This document shows, in pieces, positions 41,936 to 51,120 of a DNA stretch of 64,000 bases. Made by a program: the position numbers and the translations under genes. Origin of the DNA: JBHHYU01 sp046757725 (GTDB taxonomy: Bacteria; Desulfobacterota; Binatia; UBA9968); contig JBHHYU010000002.1 of the NCBI GenBank assembly GCA_046757725.1, forward strand, positions 1-64,000, read 5' to 3'. How positions within the stretch are numbered: the stretch's first letter is position 1; every line of letters begins with the position of its first letter. The notes beneath the pieces were generated by a model. That model saw only the letters and a program-made list of their open reading frames with translations, had not been told where the DNA came from and made no database searches.

Positions 41936-42511
41936 CTAGGCGGAGAAAATCCTTTGGTCCACCATTTCGCAGATCACGTGGCCTATGAGAATATGGGTCT
42001 CCTGGACACGCGCTGTGTTCTTACCTTCAGAAACACGCAGCAGATGATCCACACGCCTGGCCATCTTTCCTCCATTTCCGCCGGCGAGACCAATAGTAAC
42101 GATATGGAGTTTTTTACAGACATCGATCGCCGTCAGGACGTTGGCGGCATTACCGCTCGTGGATATGGCTAGGGCAACATCACCTTCTTTCCCCAAGGCC
42201 TTTACCTGCTTGGCAAAGATCTCTTTGAAGTCATAGTCGTTGGCAATGCTGGTAATCGTCGAGGTGTCCGTGGTCAGTGCCAGCGCCGGGAGGGGAGGCC
42301 TTTCGATGCGAAAACGGTTGACGAACTCGGCAGCAATATGCTGCGCATCCGCAGCACTGCCTCCATTCCCAAAAAGAAGGAGTTTGTTCCCTCGTAGAAA
42401 GGCCTGGGAGATCAAATCGATAGCGGTAATGAGGATGTTAAGATTTTCCTTGAGGAACAGCTTTTTTGCGCGAAAACTTTCCTCAAATGCCTGGATGATA
42501 GCGTCTCTCAT
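41936..42511 (-). CDS. gmhA: Phosphoheptose isomerase-like SIS-domain protein
   Basis: A 191-residue SIS-domain isomerase. LLFGNGGSAADAQHIAAEFVNRF, DTSTITSIANDY and ISTSGNAANVLTAI are GmhA hallmarks. It converts sedoheptulose 7-phosphate to D-glycero-D-manno-heptose 7-phosphate for lipopolysaccharide, which suggests a Gram-negative envelope. No other heptose gene is in view. Confidence 0.9.
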   Translation of the reverse strand: MRDAIIQAFEESFRAKKLFLKENLNILITAIDLISQAFLRGNKLLLFGNGGSAADAQHIAAEFVNRFRIERPPLPALALTTDTSTITSIANDYDFKEIFAKQVKALGKEGDVALAISTSGNAANVLTAIDVCKKLHIVTIGLAGGNGGKMARRVDHLLRVSEGKNTARVQETHILIGHVICEMVDQRIFSA

Positions 42512-42766
42512 AAGTCTGTTCGATCTATGCCTTCCCTCTGATTGTTTAGACCTTGGTTATTGTCTGACCCAATTTTCTACCACATGGGCGGTGAGGCGTA
42601 AAGGCAAGCGGTGGGCAAGGGTTGAACCATGCAACGAATGTGGAGGTCTGAAACTTCCTTCAGGTATGCGGGCGGAACTTCCTAGTTTCCGTCAGGTGAG
42701 AGATTTACATGGGGGTCTCAACAAAATTCATGCTCGTTGCCTTGACGCGGTTGGCCAACCCCATGG

Positions 42767-44158
42767 TTAAACGCTTGTTTTCACTGCGGGTGGTCCACCT
42801 TTCAACGTCTGGTCGGCCACCTCTGCGAGCAGATGGTCGTTTTCGTGATCCAGTGCAAAGACACGAAACTGGACCACTTTGGACGGTATGAATTCGAAAA
42901 GCTCGCCAAGAGATTCCTTTGTAACGTCTCCTGTAGAGGGATCGAAAAGGTAGATTTGTTTCTTTCCCATTGCAAAGGGGCTCTCTGGTCTGGGATCCTG
43001 CGTTGCCAAGTCTACCCGGAATACGAGATCTTGAGTCGAGGGCGAGAGCGAAGACCTGATTCGCTTTTCCCAATCGGTGTCTTGAATCAGCGCCATCCCA
43101 TAGTGAAGCTCGTTCAATGATAGGGTCCGATCGTAGGTCATCTTCCATTTAATATCTCGGTCCAAGATTCTTCCCCACTCATGTGCCAAAGCTGCGTGTC
43201 CCCCGCCCCCCCGGCGCCAACGAGAAACTTCCTCCAGAAGGGACCAGTCTGTGAGATGGAGATAATCTTCCATATAATCCCTCGGATTGCCTGGAAAGAT
43301 TAGCTGCATGGTCTCGGGAAATATCTCCCGCAAATGAAGGTCAATGGCACGGGTTGTCCGGTGATAGTAAACGTTCGTGTAGAGGTAAAGGCGAGCGTTG
43401 AGGAACATGGTGAGAGCTGCGTTGCCCGATTTGTGCAGAGTGATCCCTTTAGGGGAAACAAAGGTATAATGGATTAGTCGCTCTCGATCCACAGGCCCGA
43501 CGGCCACACCGCACATGTAAGAATCGCGTGAGACATAATCGAGGTTGTCAAAGGTGAAGATTCCGCTTGTTAAAGGCTGGAGGATCCTTACCCATTTGGG
43601 TTTATGGTGATCTTCCTTGCCGTTCTTTTTGATGGGAAAAGCGATATCCTGTGGTCTTAACTCTTCCCCTGAGGCAAAGGAACCACTGGGGCTGCGTCGT
43701 AATTGTCCGATCAGTTCTCCGAGTTTTTCCTGGATAATAGCCTGGCCGATATCCTCATGGGTCATTTTGAAGTTTGATAAGAAGTTGTCATCGAAAAAAT
43801 GTCCGAAAGGACCGTGCCCAGCATCGTGGAGGAGTCCCGTGATCCTCATATACTCCTCTATAAACGGCGCAGAGGGGCACTCACTGCCCAGAACCCGTTG
43901 GAGCGATGGGTAAAGATGTTTGGCAAATTCTCCTGCAAGATGCATAGCACCCAAGGAGTGCTGAAATCGGCTGTGCTCTGCCGAGGGATAAACCCAGCGG
44001 GCACTCTGAAGCTGATAGATGTAACGGAGTCTCTGGACCCACGGCGAATCGATGATCTGCTTCTCGGTCACTTCCCCTTTTTTCCGAGGGACAGTGAATT
44101 GAATATAGCGGTGAATCGGATCACCTATGAGGGCAGTTCCCTCGTATTCGGTCTGCAT
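42767..44158 (-). CDS. HD-domain phosphohydrolase (SAMHD1/dGTPase-like)
   Basis: A 463-residue protein of the COG1078 group. The metal motif is HSRFQHSLGAMHLAGEF, then LLHDAGHGPFGHFFDD (the HD pair) and a later Asp in DNLDYVSRDSYMCGV. Such proteins hydrolyse dNTPs or nucleotides, some allosterically. The long C-terminal region has no recognised domain. I chose ATG 44158; the frame can be extended upstream to 44290 into the archease gene, which is unlikely. Confidence 0.88.
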   Translation of the reverse strand: MQTEYEGTALIGDPIHRYIQFTVPRKKGEVTEKQIIDSPWVQRLRYIYQLQSARWVYPSAEHSRFQHSLGAMHLAGEFAKHLYPSLQRVLGSECPSAPFIEEYMRITGLLHDAGHGPFGHFFDDNFLSNFKMTHEDIGQAIIQEKLGELIGQLRRSPSGSFASGEELRPQDIAFPIKKNGKEDHHKPKWVRILQPLTSGIFTFDNLDYVSRDSYMCGVAVGPVDRERLIHYTFVSPKGITLHKSGNAALTMFLNARLYLYTNVYYHRTTRAIDLHLREIFPETMQLIFPGNPRDYMEDYLHLTDWSLLEEVSRWRRGGGGHAALAHEWGRILDRDIKWKMTYDRTLSLNELHYGMALIQDTDWEKRIRSSLSPSTQDLVFRVDLATQDPRPESPFAMGKKQIYLFDPSTGDVTKESLGELFEFIPSKVVQFRVFALDHENDHLLAEVADQTLKGGPPAVKTSV

Positions 44159-44177
44159 CACGTCGATTGCATCTTTC

Positions 44178-44603
44178 TCAGATCTCGAGGACCACCTGAG
44201 CCGTCCACTGTTCCCCCGCCTTTTCAATCCGGCTCTGGTGGTAGGCCACAGAGCGAATGTCGCGTCGGAGCTCGTGGCGGTCGGGGTCAAATTTCTCGCC
44301 GCTGACTTCCCCGCGGACGTAATCCTCCCTCACCTCGCGAACTTGAAACTCCTTGATAAGATATCCACTACCCTGGAAAAGATAGAGGAGTTCTCGCATC
44401 CAGTTCACGATCAAGTCATCGTAGTCCACTCCTTCAACTTCCAACGGGAAGCGGTCTTTCACCTCGACTTTATCCACATCTGTCATAAGGTCAAACAGGG
44501 CGAATGCCGCGTTCGCAAATAGTTCCGTTTGGCTCTTGCCAAAAACTTTAACAGCTAAGTCGGCGGAACGCTTCAGAATACGGTATCGCTTTTGCTCATT
44601 CAT
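44178..44603 (-). CDS. Archease family protein
   Basis: A 141-residue archease, the activator of the RNA ligase RtcB. The N-terminal motif is KRSADLAVKVFGKSQTELF (the usual HTAD is RSAD; the metal-binding Asp, D15, is kept). The middle DYDDLIVNWMRELLYLF is typical. The C-terminal metal region reads VVLEI where family members usually have an Asp, so that ligand may be Glu. RtcB is not in the window. It lies between the HD gene and a small zinc-ribbon gene. Confidence 0.85.
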   Translation of the reverse strand: MNEQKRYRILKRSADLAVKVFGKSQTELFANAAFALFDLMTDVDKVEVKDRFPLEVEGVDYDDLIVNWMRELLYLFQGSGYLIKEFQVREVREDYVRGEVSGEKFDPDRHELRRDIRSVAYHQSRIEKAGEQWTAQVVLEI

Positions 44604-44605
44604 GT

Positions 44606-44911
44606 TCAGCCTCTGAGTTTAGGTCCTTTTTCAGGCTTCTCTGACTGTTTTTCACCAAGTATGGATACCAACCCATTGAAATCATCTTCCAACCTCTTCT
44701 GAATCCGTGCATCCGCATAACAGTCGGTGCAGGTTACGATATCCACCGGCTCACTTACCCGAAGAACGCGATGCGGTGGCATGTTTTCTCTTGGATCCTG
44801 AATCCATACCCATTCTGTAGACCCTGTATGGAGCAACGCGTAATCCACTCGATACCCCTTTTGAGTGTGACACGTCTCCCTCACTTCCCTGCCGCAGTGA
44901 AAGCACTGCAT
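44606..44911 (-). CDS. Small zinc-ribbon protein of unknown function
   Basis: A 101-residue protein not assigned to a family. It starts MQCFHCGREV (C3, C6) and has a second pair in CTDC (C61, C64), together a likely zinc ribbon with a long insert. The C-terminal 30 residues are charged. It is two bases before archease and eleven after larB, so it is translated with them; a role linked to archease or to cofactor insertion is only a guess. Confidence 0.6.
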   Translation of the reverse strand: MQCFHCGREVRETCHTQKGYRVDYALLHTGSTEWVWIQDPRENMPPHRVLRVSEPVDIVTCTDCYADARIQKRLEDDFNGLVSILGEKQSEKPEKGPKLRG

Positions 44912-44922
44912 AGGTGTTGCAT

Positions 44923-45672
44923 TTATAACCGATTGATAAGGCTGGCCGCAAAACCTGCTCCAAAACCGTTATCGATGTTCACAACAGTGACTCCACCGGC
45001 GCAGGAATTGAGCATCCCTAAAAGGGCCGAGATACCCTGGAAACTAGCCCCGTACCCCACGCTGGTGGGGACGGCAATGACCGGTTTATCGACCAGGCCC
45101 GCAACCACGCTCGGTAGCGCACCCTCCATCCCAGCCACGACAACTAGGACCGAGGCCGAGAGAAGTTTATCGCGGTTTTCAAGAAGTCTGTGGATACCGG
45201 CTACGCCCACGTCGAAGAGCCGGTCCACATGGTTTCCCATCATCTCGGCAGATAAAACGGCCTCTTCCGCCACGGGAATATCCGAGGTACCGGCACAAAT
45301 AATGAGGATTCTACCTTTTCCCTTGACCTGGATCCGCCTCCCGACCCAAGTGGCAGCGTGCGCTTCCCGATGATAACGTAGTCTTTTTATCTGTTTTCTA
45401 AGGGCAGCCATTTTCTCAGGCGCCAGCCGGGTAATCAGCACGTTCGTCTTTCGCCTCAGTAAGGCTTGGGCTATTGCAGCAATCTCGCTGACTCCCTTGC
45501 CTTCACCCATAATGACTTCAGGGACGCCCTGCCTGAGTGGGCGGTGATGATCCACCTTGGCGAAACCGAGGTCTTCGAATGGGAGGTGGCGCAGCCGGTC
45601 TCGCGCCTGATCCACCGTTACTTTTCCCTTTCGAACTCCTTCTAAAAGCTGTACCAGCAGTTCTGCGTCCAA
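44923..45672 (-). CDS. larB: Nickel-pincer cofactor biosynthesis protein LarB
   Basis: A 249-residue PurE-like protein. Conserved blocks are TSDIPVAEEAV, LFDVGVAGIHRLL, VVAGMEGALPSVVAGLVDKPVIAVPTSVGYG and NIDNGFGAGFAA. LarB carboxylates nicotinic acid adenine dinucleotide as the first step to the nickel-pincer cofactor of lactate racemase-like enzymes. larC and larE are not in the window. It lies between thiL and the zinc-ribbon gene. Confidence 0.9.
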   Translation of the reverse strand: MDAELLVQLLEGVRKGKVTVDQARDRLRHLPFEDLGFAKVDHHRPLRQGVPEVIMGEGKGVSEIAAIAQALLRRKTNVLITRLAPEKMAALRKQIKRLRYHREAHAATWVGRRIQVKGKGRILIICAGTSDIPVAEEAVLSAEMMGNHVDRLFDVGVAGIHRLLENRDKLLSASVLVVVAGMEGALPSVVAGLVDKPVIAVPTSVGYGASFQGISALLGMLNSCAGGVTVVNIDNGFGAGFAASLINRL

Positions 45673-45766
45673 CTGGATCCTCCTAAACCTTCCAAGGGGC
45701 TACCGAGCACGGGATCTATAAACTCAATCATAAATAAGCGAGTGAGACAGTATCGAGAATTAAGGA

Positions 45767-46762
45767 TCAGAGTTTGTTTTTGAAGTGGTCGTGACCCATC
45801 ACGCGAATGGGCAAAGGGTCTCCTTTGCCATTGACGGCCCTTATCCCTTCGTTGGAAGTAACGCACATCCCGATCCAGGTGATCGGCACATCCAATCGCT
45901 GCTTAATCTCTTGCAGGCGCCCTCGATCCCGGCCGCGTAAACAAAAAAGGAGTTCGTAATCCTCTCCTCCCGTAAGGGAGTAAAGTGGACCTCTTCGTCC
46001 GGAAACAGACCGAAATGCACGGGAAAGCGGCAACGTATCCTGCCACACGACCGCACCGATTCCGCTCGCTTTGCAGAGATGGCCTAGATCTTGGAGTAGC
46101 CCATCGCTGATGTCAATCATGGCCCTAGCCAGTTTTTCTTTAGCTAGAATTGCTCCCGCCTTCAAACGAGCAGTTGGAGAACAATGCCGGGAAACAAGAT
46201 AGCTTTCCGTCTGACCTTGAACTCGTCCCCTTTTCTTCCTGAGGAGTGCCAATCCCAGAGCAGCATCACCCAAAGTTCCAGTCACGTAGAGATCGTCGCC
46301 GACCTTGCCACCGCCACGAGTGATTGGTTTATAGGGAGCGTATCCAATCAAAGCAGCGCTGATAAAAAAGCGCTTCGAGGCGCTAGTATCCCCGCCCACT
46401 AAGGCCACGCCGCTCTCAGAGGCGAGGTCGCCGATTCCACGGTAAAATTCTCCCATTTCCTTGGCGCTGAAGTCAACAGGGACTCCCAGAGAAAGGGTCA
46501 AGTAGGCCGGACTCCCACCCATGGCAGCTAGATCGCTTAAGTTTACAGCTAGGGCCTTATGGCCGAGATCGTAAAAAGAAGTCCACCTGAGATTGAAATG
46601 GATGCCTTCAATAAGGAGGTCTGAGGTGATGAGGAGGGACTGTTTTCTGAATGTTACCCACGCCGCATCGTCGCCGATTCCCAAGCGCACCCCATGTCCC
46701 TTTGGGGTCGCCTTACGAATTTTCTCAATTAGCCCAAACTCGCCTAGCTGGCGCAGTCTCAT
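45767..46762 (-). CDS. thiL: Thiamine-monophosphate kinase
   Basis: A 331-residue kinase. The N-terminus LGEFGLIEKIRK, GIGDDAAWV, NLSDLAAMGGSPAYLTLSLG and ISDGLLQDLGHLCKASGIGA are typical ThiL blocks. It makes thiamine diphosphate from thiamine monophosphate with ATP. It is the first gene of the minus-strand set that runs through larB and archease. Confidence 0.93.
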   Translation of the reverse strand: MRLRQLGEFGLIEKIRKATPKGHGVRLGIGDDAAWVTFRKQSLLITSDLLIEGIHFNLRWTSFYDLGHKALAVNLSDLAAMGGSPAYLTLSLGVPVDFSAKEMGEFYRGIGDLASESGVALVGGDTSASKRFFISAALIGYAPYKPITRGGGKVGDDLYVTGTLGDAALGLALLRKKRGRVQGQTESYLVSRHCSPTARLKAGAILAKEKLARAMIDISDGLLQDLGHLCKASGIGAVVWQDTLPLSRAFRSVSGRRGPLYSLTGGEDYELLFCLRGRDRGRLQEIKQRLDVPITWIGMCVTSNEGIRAVNGKGDPLPIRVMGHDHFKNKL

Positions 46763-46917
46763 CGAGTGCTAGTCCCAATCAACTCACGCAACGTTGTTGA
46801 TCGTCTCTTGCCCCGTTCCCGGTTACTCTACCTAATAGGCACAGACACTACGCCGCGTCATGTTCCTCGCTTTGACCGGGGCGTTTTTGTCTCTGGGGTG
46901 TTAACCGGCATGAGGGT

Positions 46918-49407
46918 CTAGCCCCAAAAGGAAACGGTCGACTCCCTTCGCGGTCTATCCGTTGGTTTTTCTTGCCGTTTCCTTTTGGCAAGTTTTGATG
47001 TTTTGCTTGAAATCATGGCGTCGGTGGCGCTCTTCCTGTGTTTTTTATCTAGGAGAGCTACCTTGAGGACATCAGACATATTTTTGACTGAGACTAAGCT
47101 GAGCTTTCGTCGGAGGTGTTTAGGGAGCTCGTCGAGATCCTTTACGTTCTTGTCGGGGATGATAATCGTTCTAATCCCGGCTCGAAAAGCCGCAAGGCAT
47201 TTTTCCTTCAGACCGCCTATCGGGAGGACTCTGCCCTGCAAGGTAATCTCTCCGGTCATGGCGACATCACGACTTACTGGCCGCCTAGTAAGGGCAGAAA
47301 TTAGGGCTGCAGCCATAGTGATTCCGGCTGAAGGACCGTCCTTCGGAATGGCTCCCGCCGGCACATGGATGTGGATGTCTAGTTTCTGGTAGAAATCCTC
47401 TTGAATGCTTAGGCTTTTTGCGTGGGAGCGGGCATAGCTCACAGCTGCCTGGGCAGATTCCTTCATTACGTCTCCCAACTGCCCGGTCAGGGTAAGATTT
47501 CCTCGACCCTTGGCAAGGGACACCTCAACATAGAGAAGCTCTCCACCGGCGCTCGTCCAGGCCAGACCGGTTGCAACACCAGCCTCAAGCTGGTCTTGTT
47601 CTGTTCCAGGAAGGAACTTAGGAGGTCCTAAGAATAGATGAAGGTTTCCACGGGTGACATGAGTGAGTTCTTTTTTTCCTTCGGCTAGTTTACGTGCTAC
47701 CTTTCGACAGATGGAAGCAATCTCTCTTTCTAAATTTCTGAGGCCAGCCTCCTTGGTGTACTGTGCCGTAACGCGTAGCAGCGCATCATCAGAAATCTCT
47801 AAAGTTTTGATAGAGACCCCGTTGTCCTCCAGCTGTTTGGGGACGAGAAACCTACGGGAAATTTCCAGCTTCTCTTCATTCGTATACCCGGAAAGCTGAA
47901 TGACTTCCATGCGGTCCGCCAGTGCCGGGGGGACCGGATCCAACAAATTGGCCGTACAGATAAAGAGGGTGTTGGAAAGGTCGAACGGCAGATTGAGGTA
48001 GTGATCACTAAAGGCGTGGTTTTGCTCCGGGTCTAGGACCTCCAACAGTGCGGCCGAAGGATCCCCACGAAAGTCCGTTCCCACTTTATCGATCTCATCC
48101 AGCATAAAGACAGGGTTTTTGGAACCGGCCTGTTTGATCCCTTGAATAATCCTGCCCGGCATGGCTCCAACATAGGTCCTTCTGTGCCCACGGATCTCCG
48201 CCTCATCTCGGAGCCCTCCCAGGGAGATCCTGACAAAACTTCTTCCTAGTGCACGGGCAATCGACCGCCCCAGAGAGGTCTTGCCAACTCCTGGTGGCCC
48301 GACGAAGCACAGGATCGGTCCCTTGATCTTTCGCCTGAGCTTATTGACGGCCAGGTATTCAAGGATTCTCTCCTTGACCTTTTCCAAGTTGTAGTGATCC
48401 TCGTCGAGGACTTCTTTTGCCTTTTGGATATCTAGATTGTCCTTCGTTATCTTGCTCCAAGGTAGGTCCACCAGCCAGTCGAGATAAGTCCGGACCAGGG
48501 ATGCCTCAGAAAACTCAGGATGCATCTGCTCTAGTCTTTTTAATTGCTTTTTGGCCTCCCGTTTCACCTCCGTGGGCATCTTGGCCTTTTCAATCCGATT
48601 CTTTAGTTCGTTGATCTCCTCGGTGCGCTCATCCGCCTCACCCAACTCTTGCTGTATTTGTTTGAGCTGTTCTCGCAAGAAATAATCCCGTTGAGTCTTG
48701 CTCATTTCATCCTTGGCTTGATTCTGGATGCGGGCCTGCATGGTCGATAGCTCCAGCTCGTGGCTGAGGAGGTCATTGACCTTTTTTAACCGAGCCACTG
48801 AATCGAATATCTCCAGGACGGTTTGGCTCTCCTCAATCTTGAGCCGCAGATTGGAGGCAACGAGGTCGGCTAGTACTCCGGGGTCACTAATGTTGTCCGT
48901 CACCATCGCGATCTCCGGGGGAAGGCTCTTGAGGTTCAGGATCTGCTCGATTTTCTCCTTGACGTTCCGCATCAAGGCCTCGACCTCGATGGATGCCTCC
49001 TGGAGAGTCGACTCCATAGCCTTGAGGATTTTGACCTCGAAAAAGGGACGATCCCGGACAAAACTATCTACCTTGGCTTTAGACAATCCCTGTACGAGGA
49101 TCTTCACTCGGCCATCCGCGAGCTTGAGCATGCGCATAATAGAAGCTACCGTCCCCACCGAATGAATACCCTCCGGGGAAGGATTATCCTCAGCTGAGTT
49201 CTTTTGTGCTGCCAAGAAGATCAGGCGATCCCGAGAAAGAGCCTCCTCCACAGCCCGTATGGACATATCCCTGCCCACGAAAAGCGGAAGCATCATATAG
49301 GGGTAAATAACGATGTCGCGGATAGGTAGCAAAGGAAGCACATCAGGAATCTCAACCTGAGTTCCTTTATCCTCCTGACCCTCAACGTTCCACTCTGTAC
49401 CGCTCAT
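46918..49407 (-). CDS. lon: ATP-dependent protease Lon
   Basis: An 829-residue protease. It has an N-terminal substrate-binding domain, an AAA+ domain with GPPGVGKTSLGRSIA and FMLDEIDKVG, and a protease domain with the catalytic Ser in KDGPSAGITMAAALIS and the Lys in GGLKEKCLAAFRAG. It degrades misfolded and regulatory proteins. I chose ATG 49407 with aaggac upstream; the extension to 49497 is poorly conserved. Confidence 0.96.
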   Translation of the reverse strand: MSGTEWNVEGQEDKGTQVEIPDVLPLLPIRDIVIYPYMMLPLFVGRDMSIRAVEEALSRDRLIFLAAQKNSAEDNPSPEGIHSVGTVASIMRMLKLADGRVKILVQGLSKAKVDSFVRDRPFFEVKILKAMESTLQEASIEVEALMRNVKEKIEQILNLKSLPPEIAMVTDNISDPGVLADLVASNLRLKIEESQTVLEIFDSVARLKKVNDLLSHELELSTMQARIQNQAKDEMSKTQRDYFLREQLKQIQQELGEADERTEEINELKNRIEKAKMPTEVKREAKKQLKRLEQMHPEFSEASLVRTYLDWLVDLPWSKITKDNLDIQKAKEVLDEDHYNLEKVKERILEYLAVNKLRRKIKGPILCFVGPPGVGKTSLGRSIARALGRSFVRISLGGLRDEAEIRGHRRTYVGAMPGRIIQGIKQAGSKNPVFMLDEIDKVGTDFRGDPSAALLEVLDPEQNHAFSDHYLNLPFDLSNTLFICTANLLDPVPPALADRMEVIQLSGYTNEEKLEISRRFLVPKQLEDNGVSIKTLEISDDALLRVTAQYTKEAGLRNLEREIASICRKVARKLAEGKKELTHVTRGNLHLFLGPPKFLPGTEQDQLEAGVATGLAWTSAGGELLYVEVSLAKGRGNLTLTGQLGDVMKESAQAAVSYARSHAKSLSIQEDFYQKLDIHIHVPAGAIPKDGPSAGITMAAALISALTRRPVSRDVAMTGEITLQGRVLPIGGLKEKCLAAFRAGIRTIIIPDKNVKDLDELPKHLRRKLSLVSVKNMSDVLKVALLDKKHRKSATDAMISSKTSKLAKRKRQEKPTDRPRRESTVSFWG

Positions 49408-49892
49408 AGAATTCCAGTCCTTCTTTTTAAAAGCTATTGAAAAGTTCGTGGTCCGGATCAGTCCAAAGGTCCAAGGTAGGATAAACCCAAAGCGCAAGAG
49501 AACCCGGCGAACAGAGGGCTACTAGGCCGTACATTGGAGCCAGATAGTCGAACACGCTGATCATAACGGCCATAACGGCTTGAAGCACTGCCCGCTTTAC
49601 AATAAACCCCTGGTAAGAAGGCCATTTTCAACGGGTTGTTTAACGTTAGCATACTGGTGGCCACCGTCAATAAAATTCTTTTCGGTCCATGGATTTTCAT
49701 ACCCTTAGATACAAAGGCCTACTGTTCCAAGCTTTGTTTGTCCAGGATCTGCCAGGCTGCGGAAGACCCTGGACCTTGCTCTTACCGCCACCCTTACAAT
49801 GGGGACTCCCGCTAAATTAGAACCCTTACGGAAAAACAAAAGCGGAAAAGCAGACGGAGTAAACGAGGCCTGGATGATTCGCCGGAGGCCAG
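49408..49892. other. Intergenic region between dnaJ and lon
   Basis: About 485 bases. Short frames here have no resemblance to a family. A promoter for lon on the minus strand should lie near 49420-49520; I cannot name boxes with confidence. Next to dnaJ there is a weak hairpin (ggcct / aggcc, near 49868-49892) that could be a terminator. Confidence 0.4.
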
Positions 49893-51011
49893 TTACCCAA
49901 ACATCTCTTTGACTTTGTCAAAGAAACCCTTCGAACGGGGATGAACCTCGTTGCTCCCGAGGGCTGCGAACTCTTTCAAAAGCTCCTTCTGCTTGTGTGT
50001 GAGATGGGTCGGTGTTTCCAGCACCACCCTCACAAGTTGGTCTCCGTAATGGTACCCCTGGACATCTCTGACCCCCTTCCCTCTTAAACGAAGGATTCTT
50101 CCCGACTGCGTTCCGGGAGGGATCTTCATCTTTACTTTTCCCTGAAGGGTAGGGACATCGATTTCTGATCCCAAAGTTGCCTGAACGAAGCTGATTGGAA
50201 CGTCACAAATAATGTCTACGCCATCCCGTATAAAGAGAGGATGAGGTTTCACCTGAATGACCACATAGAGATCCCCGGCTGGGCCGCCTGACGCGCCGTT
50301 CTCTCCCTCTCCCCTCAGTTTAAGGCGAGAACCACCGTCTATCCCCGGTGGAACCCTCACGTTCAGTGTGTGGAGTTTCCGAGTGCGACCAGCCCCGCTA
50401 CATGACTTACAAGGATCACTAATAAGTTGTCCTTGGCCCCGGCATTGATTGCAAGTCCGGGAAACCATGAAGAAGCCTTGTTGGAAATTAACCTGGCCTT
50501 TTCCGCGACACGTGGGGCAGGTACGAGCTGCAGATCCGGGTTTTGATCCGCTACCGTGGCAGATCTCGCAAGGCCCCTGCCGAGGAATCTTGATTTTCTT
50601 CTCCGTTCCGAAAACGGCATCTTCGAAACTGAGTTCTAGATTATAGCGAAGATCTTCTCCCCGGGTCCGAGAACGCCGCCCGGTTGTACCTTGCCCGAAA
50701 AATTCTCCAAAGATATCTCCAAATATGTCCTCAAAGCCGGATGTAAAATCAAACCCGCCGCGGAAAGGGCCGCCCTCTCCGAAGGCGGCATGTCCAAACT
50801 GGTCGTATCGGGCTCTCTTTTCCGGATCCGTAATGACTTGGTAGGCCTCTGATACCTCTTTAAACTTTTCCTCTGCCTGCTTATCCCCTGGATTCCGGTC
50901 AGGGTGATACTTCAACGCGAGCTTACGGTAAGCCTTTTTAATTGTCTCTGCACTGGCGTTTCGATCGATACCCAGCGTTTGGTAATAGTCCCGTTTTCCG
51001 TTCAAGCGCAA
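49893..51011 (-). CDS. dnaJ: Chaperone DnaJ
   Basis: A 372-residue J-protein. The J domain has YHPDRNPGDK, followed by a Gly/Phe-rich stretch. Four zinc motifs are CEICHGSG, CPTCRGKG, CNQCRGQG and CKSCSGAG, then the C-terminal substrate domains. It delivers unfolded proteins to DnaK and stimulates its ATPase. It follows dnaK after about 110 bases. Confidence 0.96.
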   Translation of the reverse strand: MRLNGKRDYYQTLGIDRNASAETIKKAYRKLALKYHPDRNPGDKQAEEKFKEVSEAYQVITDPEKRARYDQFGHAAFGEGGPFRGGFDFTSGFEDIFGDIFGEFFGQGTTGRRSRTRGEDLRYNLELSFEDAVFGTEKKIKIPRQGPCEICHGSGSKPGSAARTCPTCRGKGQVNFQQGFFMVSRTCNQCRGQGQLISDPCKSCSGAGRTRKLHTLNVRVPPGIDGGSRLKLRGEGENGASGGPAGDLYVVIQVKPHPLFIRDGVDIICDVPISFVQATLGSEIDVPTLQGKVKMKIPPGTQSGRILRLRGKGVRDVQGYHYGDQLVRVVLETPTHLTHKQKELLKEFAALGSNEVHPRSKGFFDKVKEMFG

Positions 51012-51047
51012 ACCCCTTGCCCGTATCTTATCCTATATAACAAGAAA

Positions 51048-51080
51048 GCCCCTCTCCTTATAACGTGCGGAAGCAGGGGC
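51048..51080 (-). terminator. Hairpin between dnaK and dnaJ
   Basis: On the minus strand GCCCCT and AGGGGC form a six-base GC stem with a 21-base loop, followed by tttcttgtt. It may reduce read-through into dnaJ. The long loop makes it a weak candidate. Confidence 0.4.
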
Positions 51081-51120
51081 CTTCTCTCATCAAAGAAAGG
51101 TAACGTTCTGCGTCACCGTT

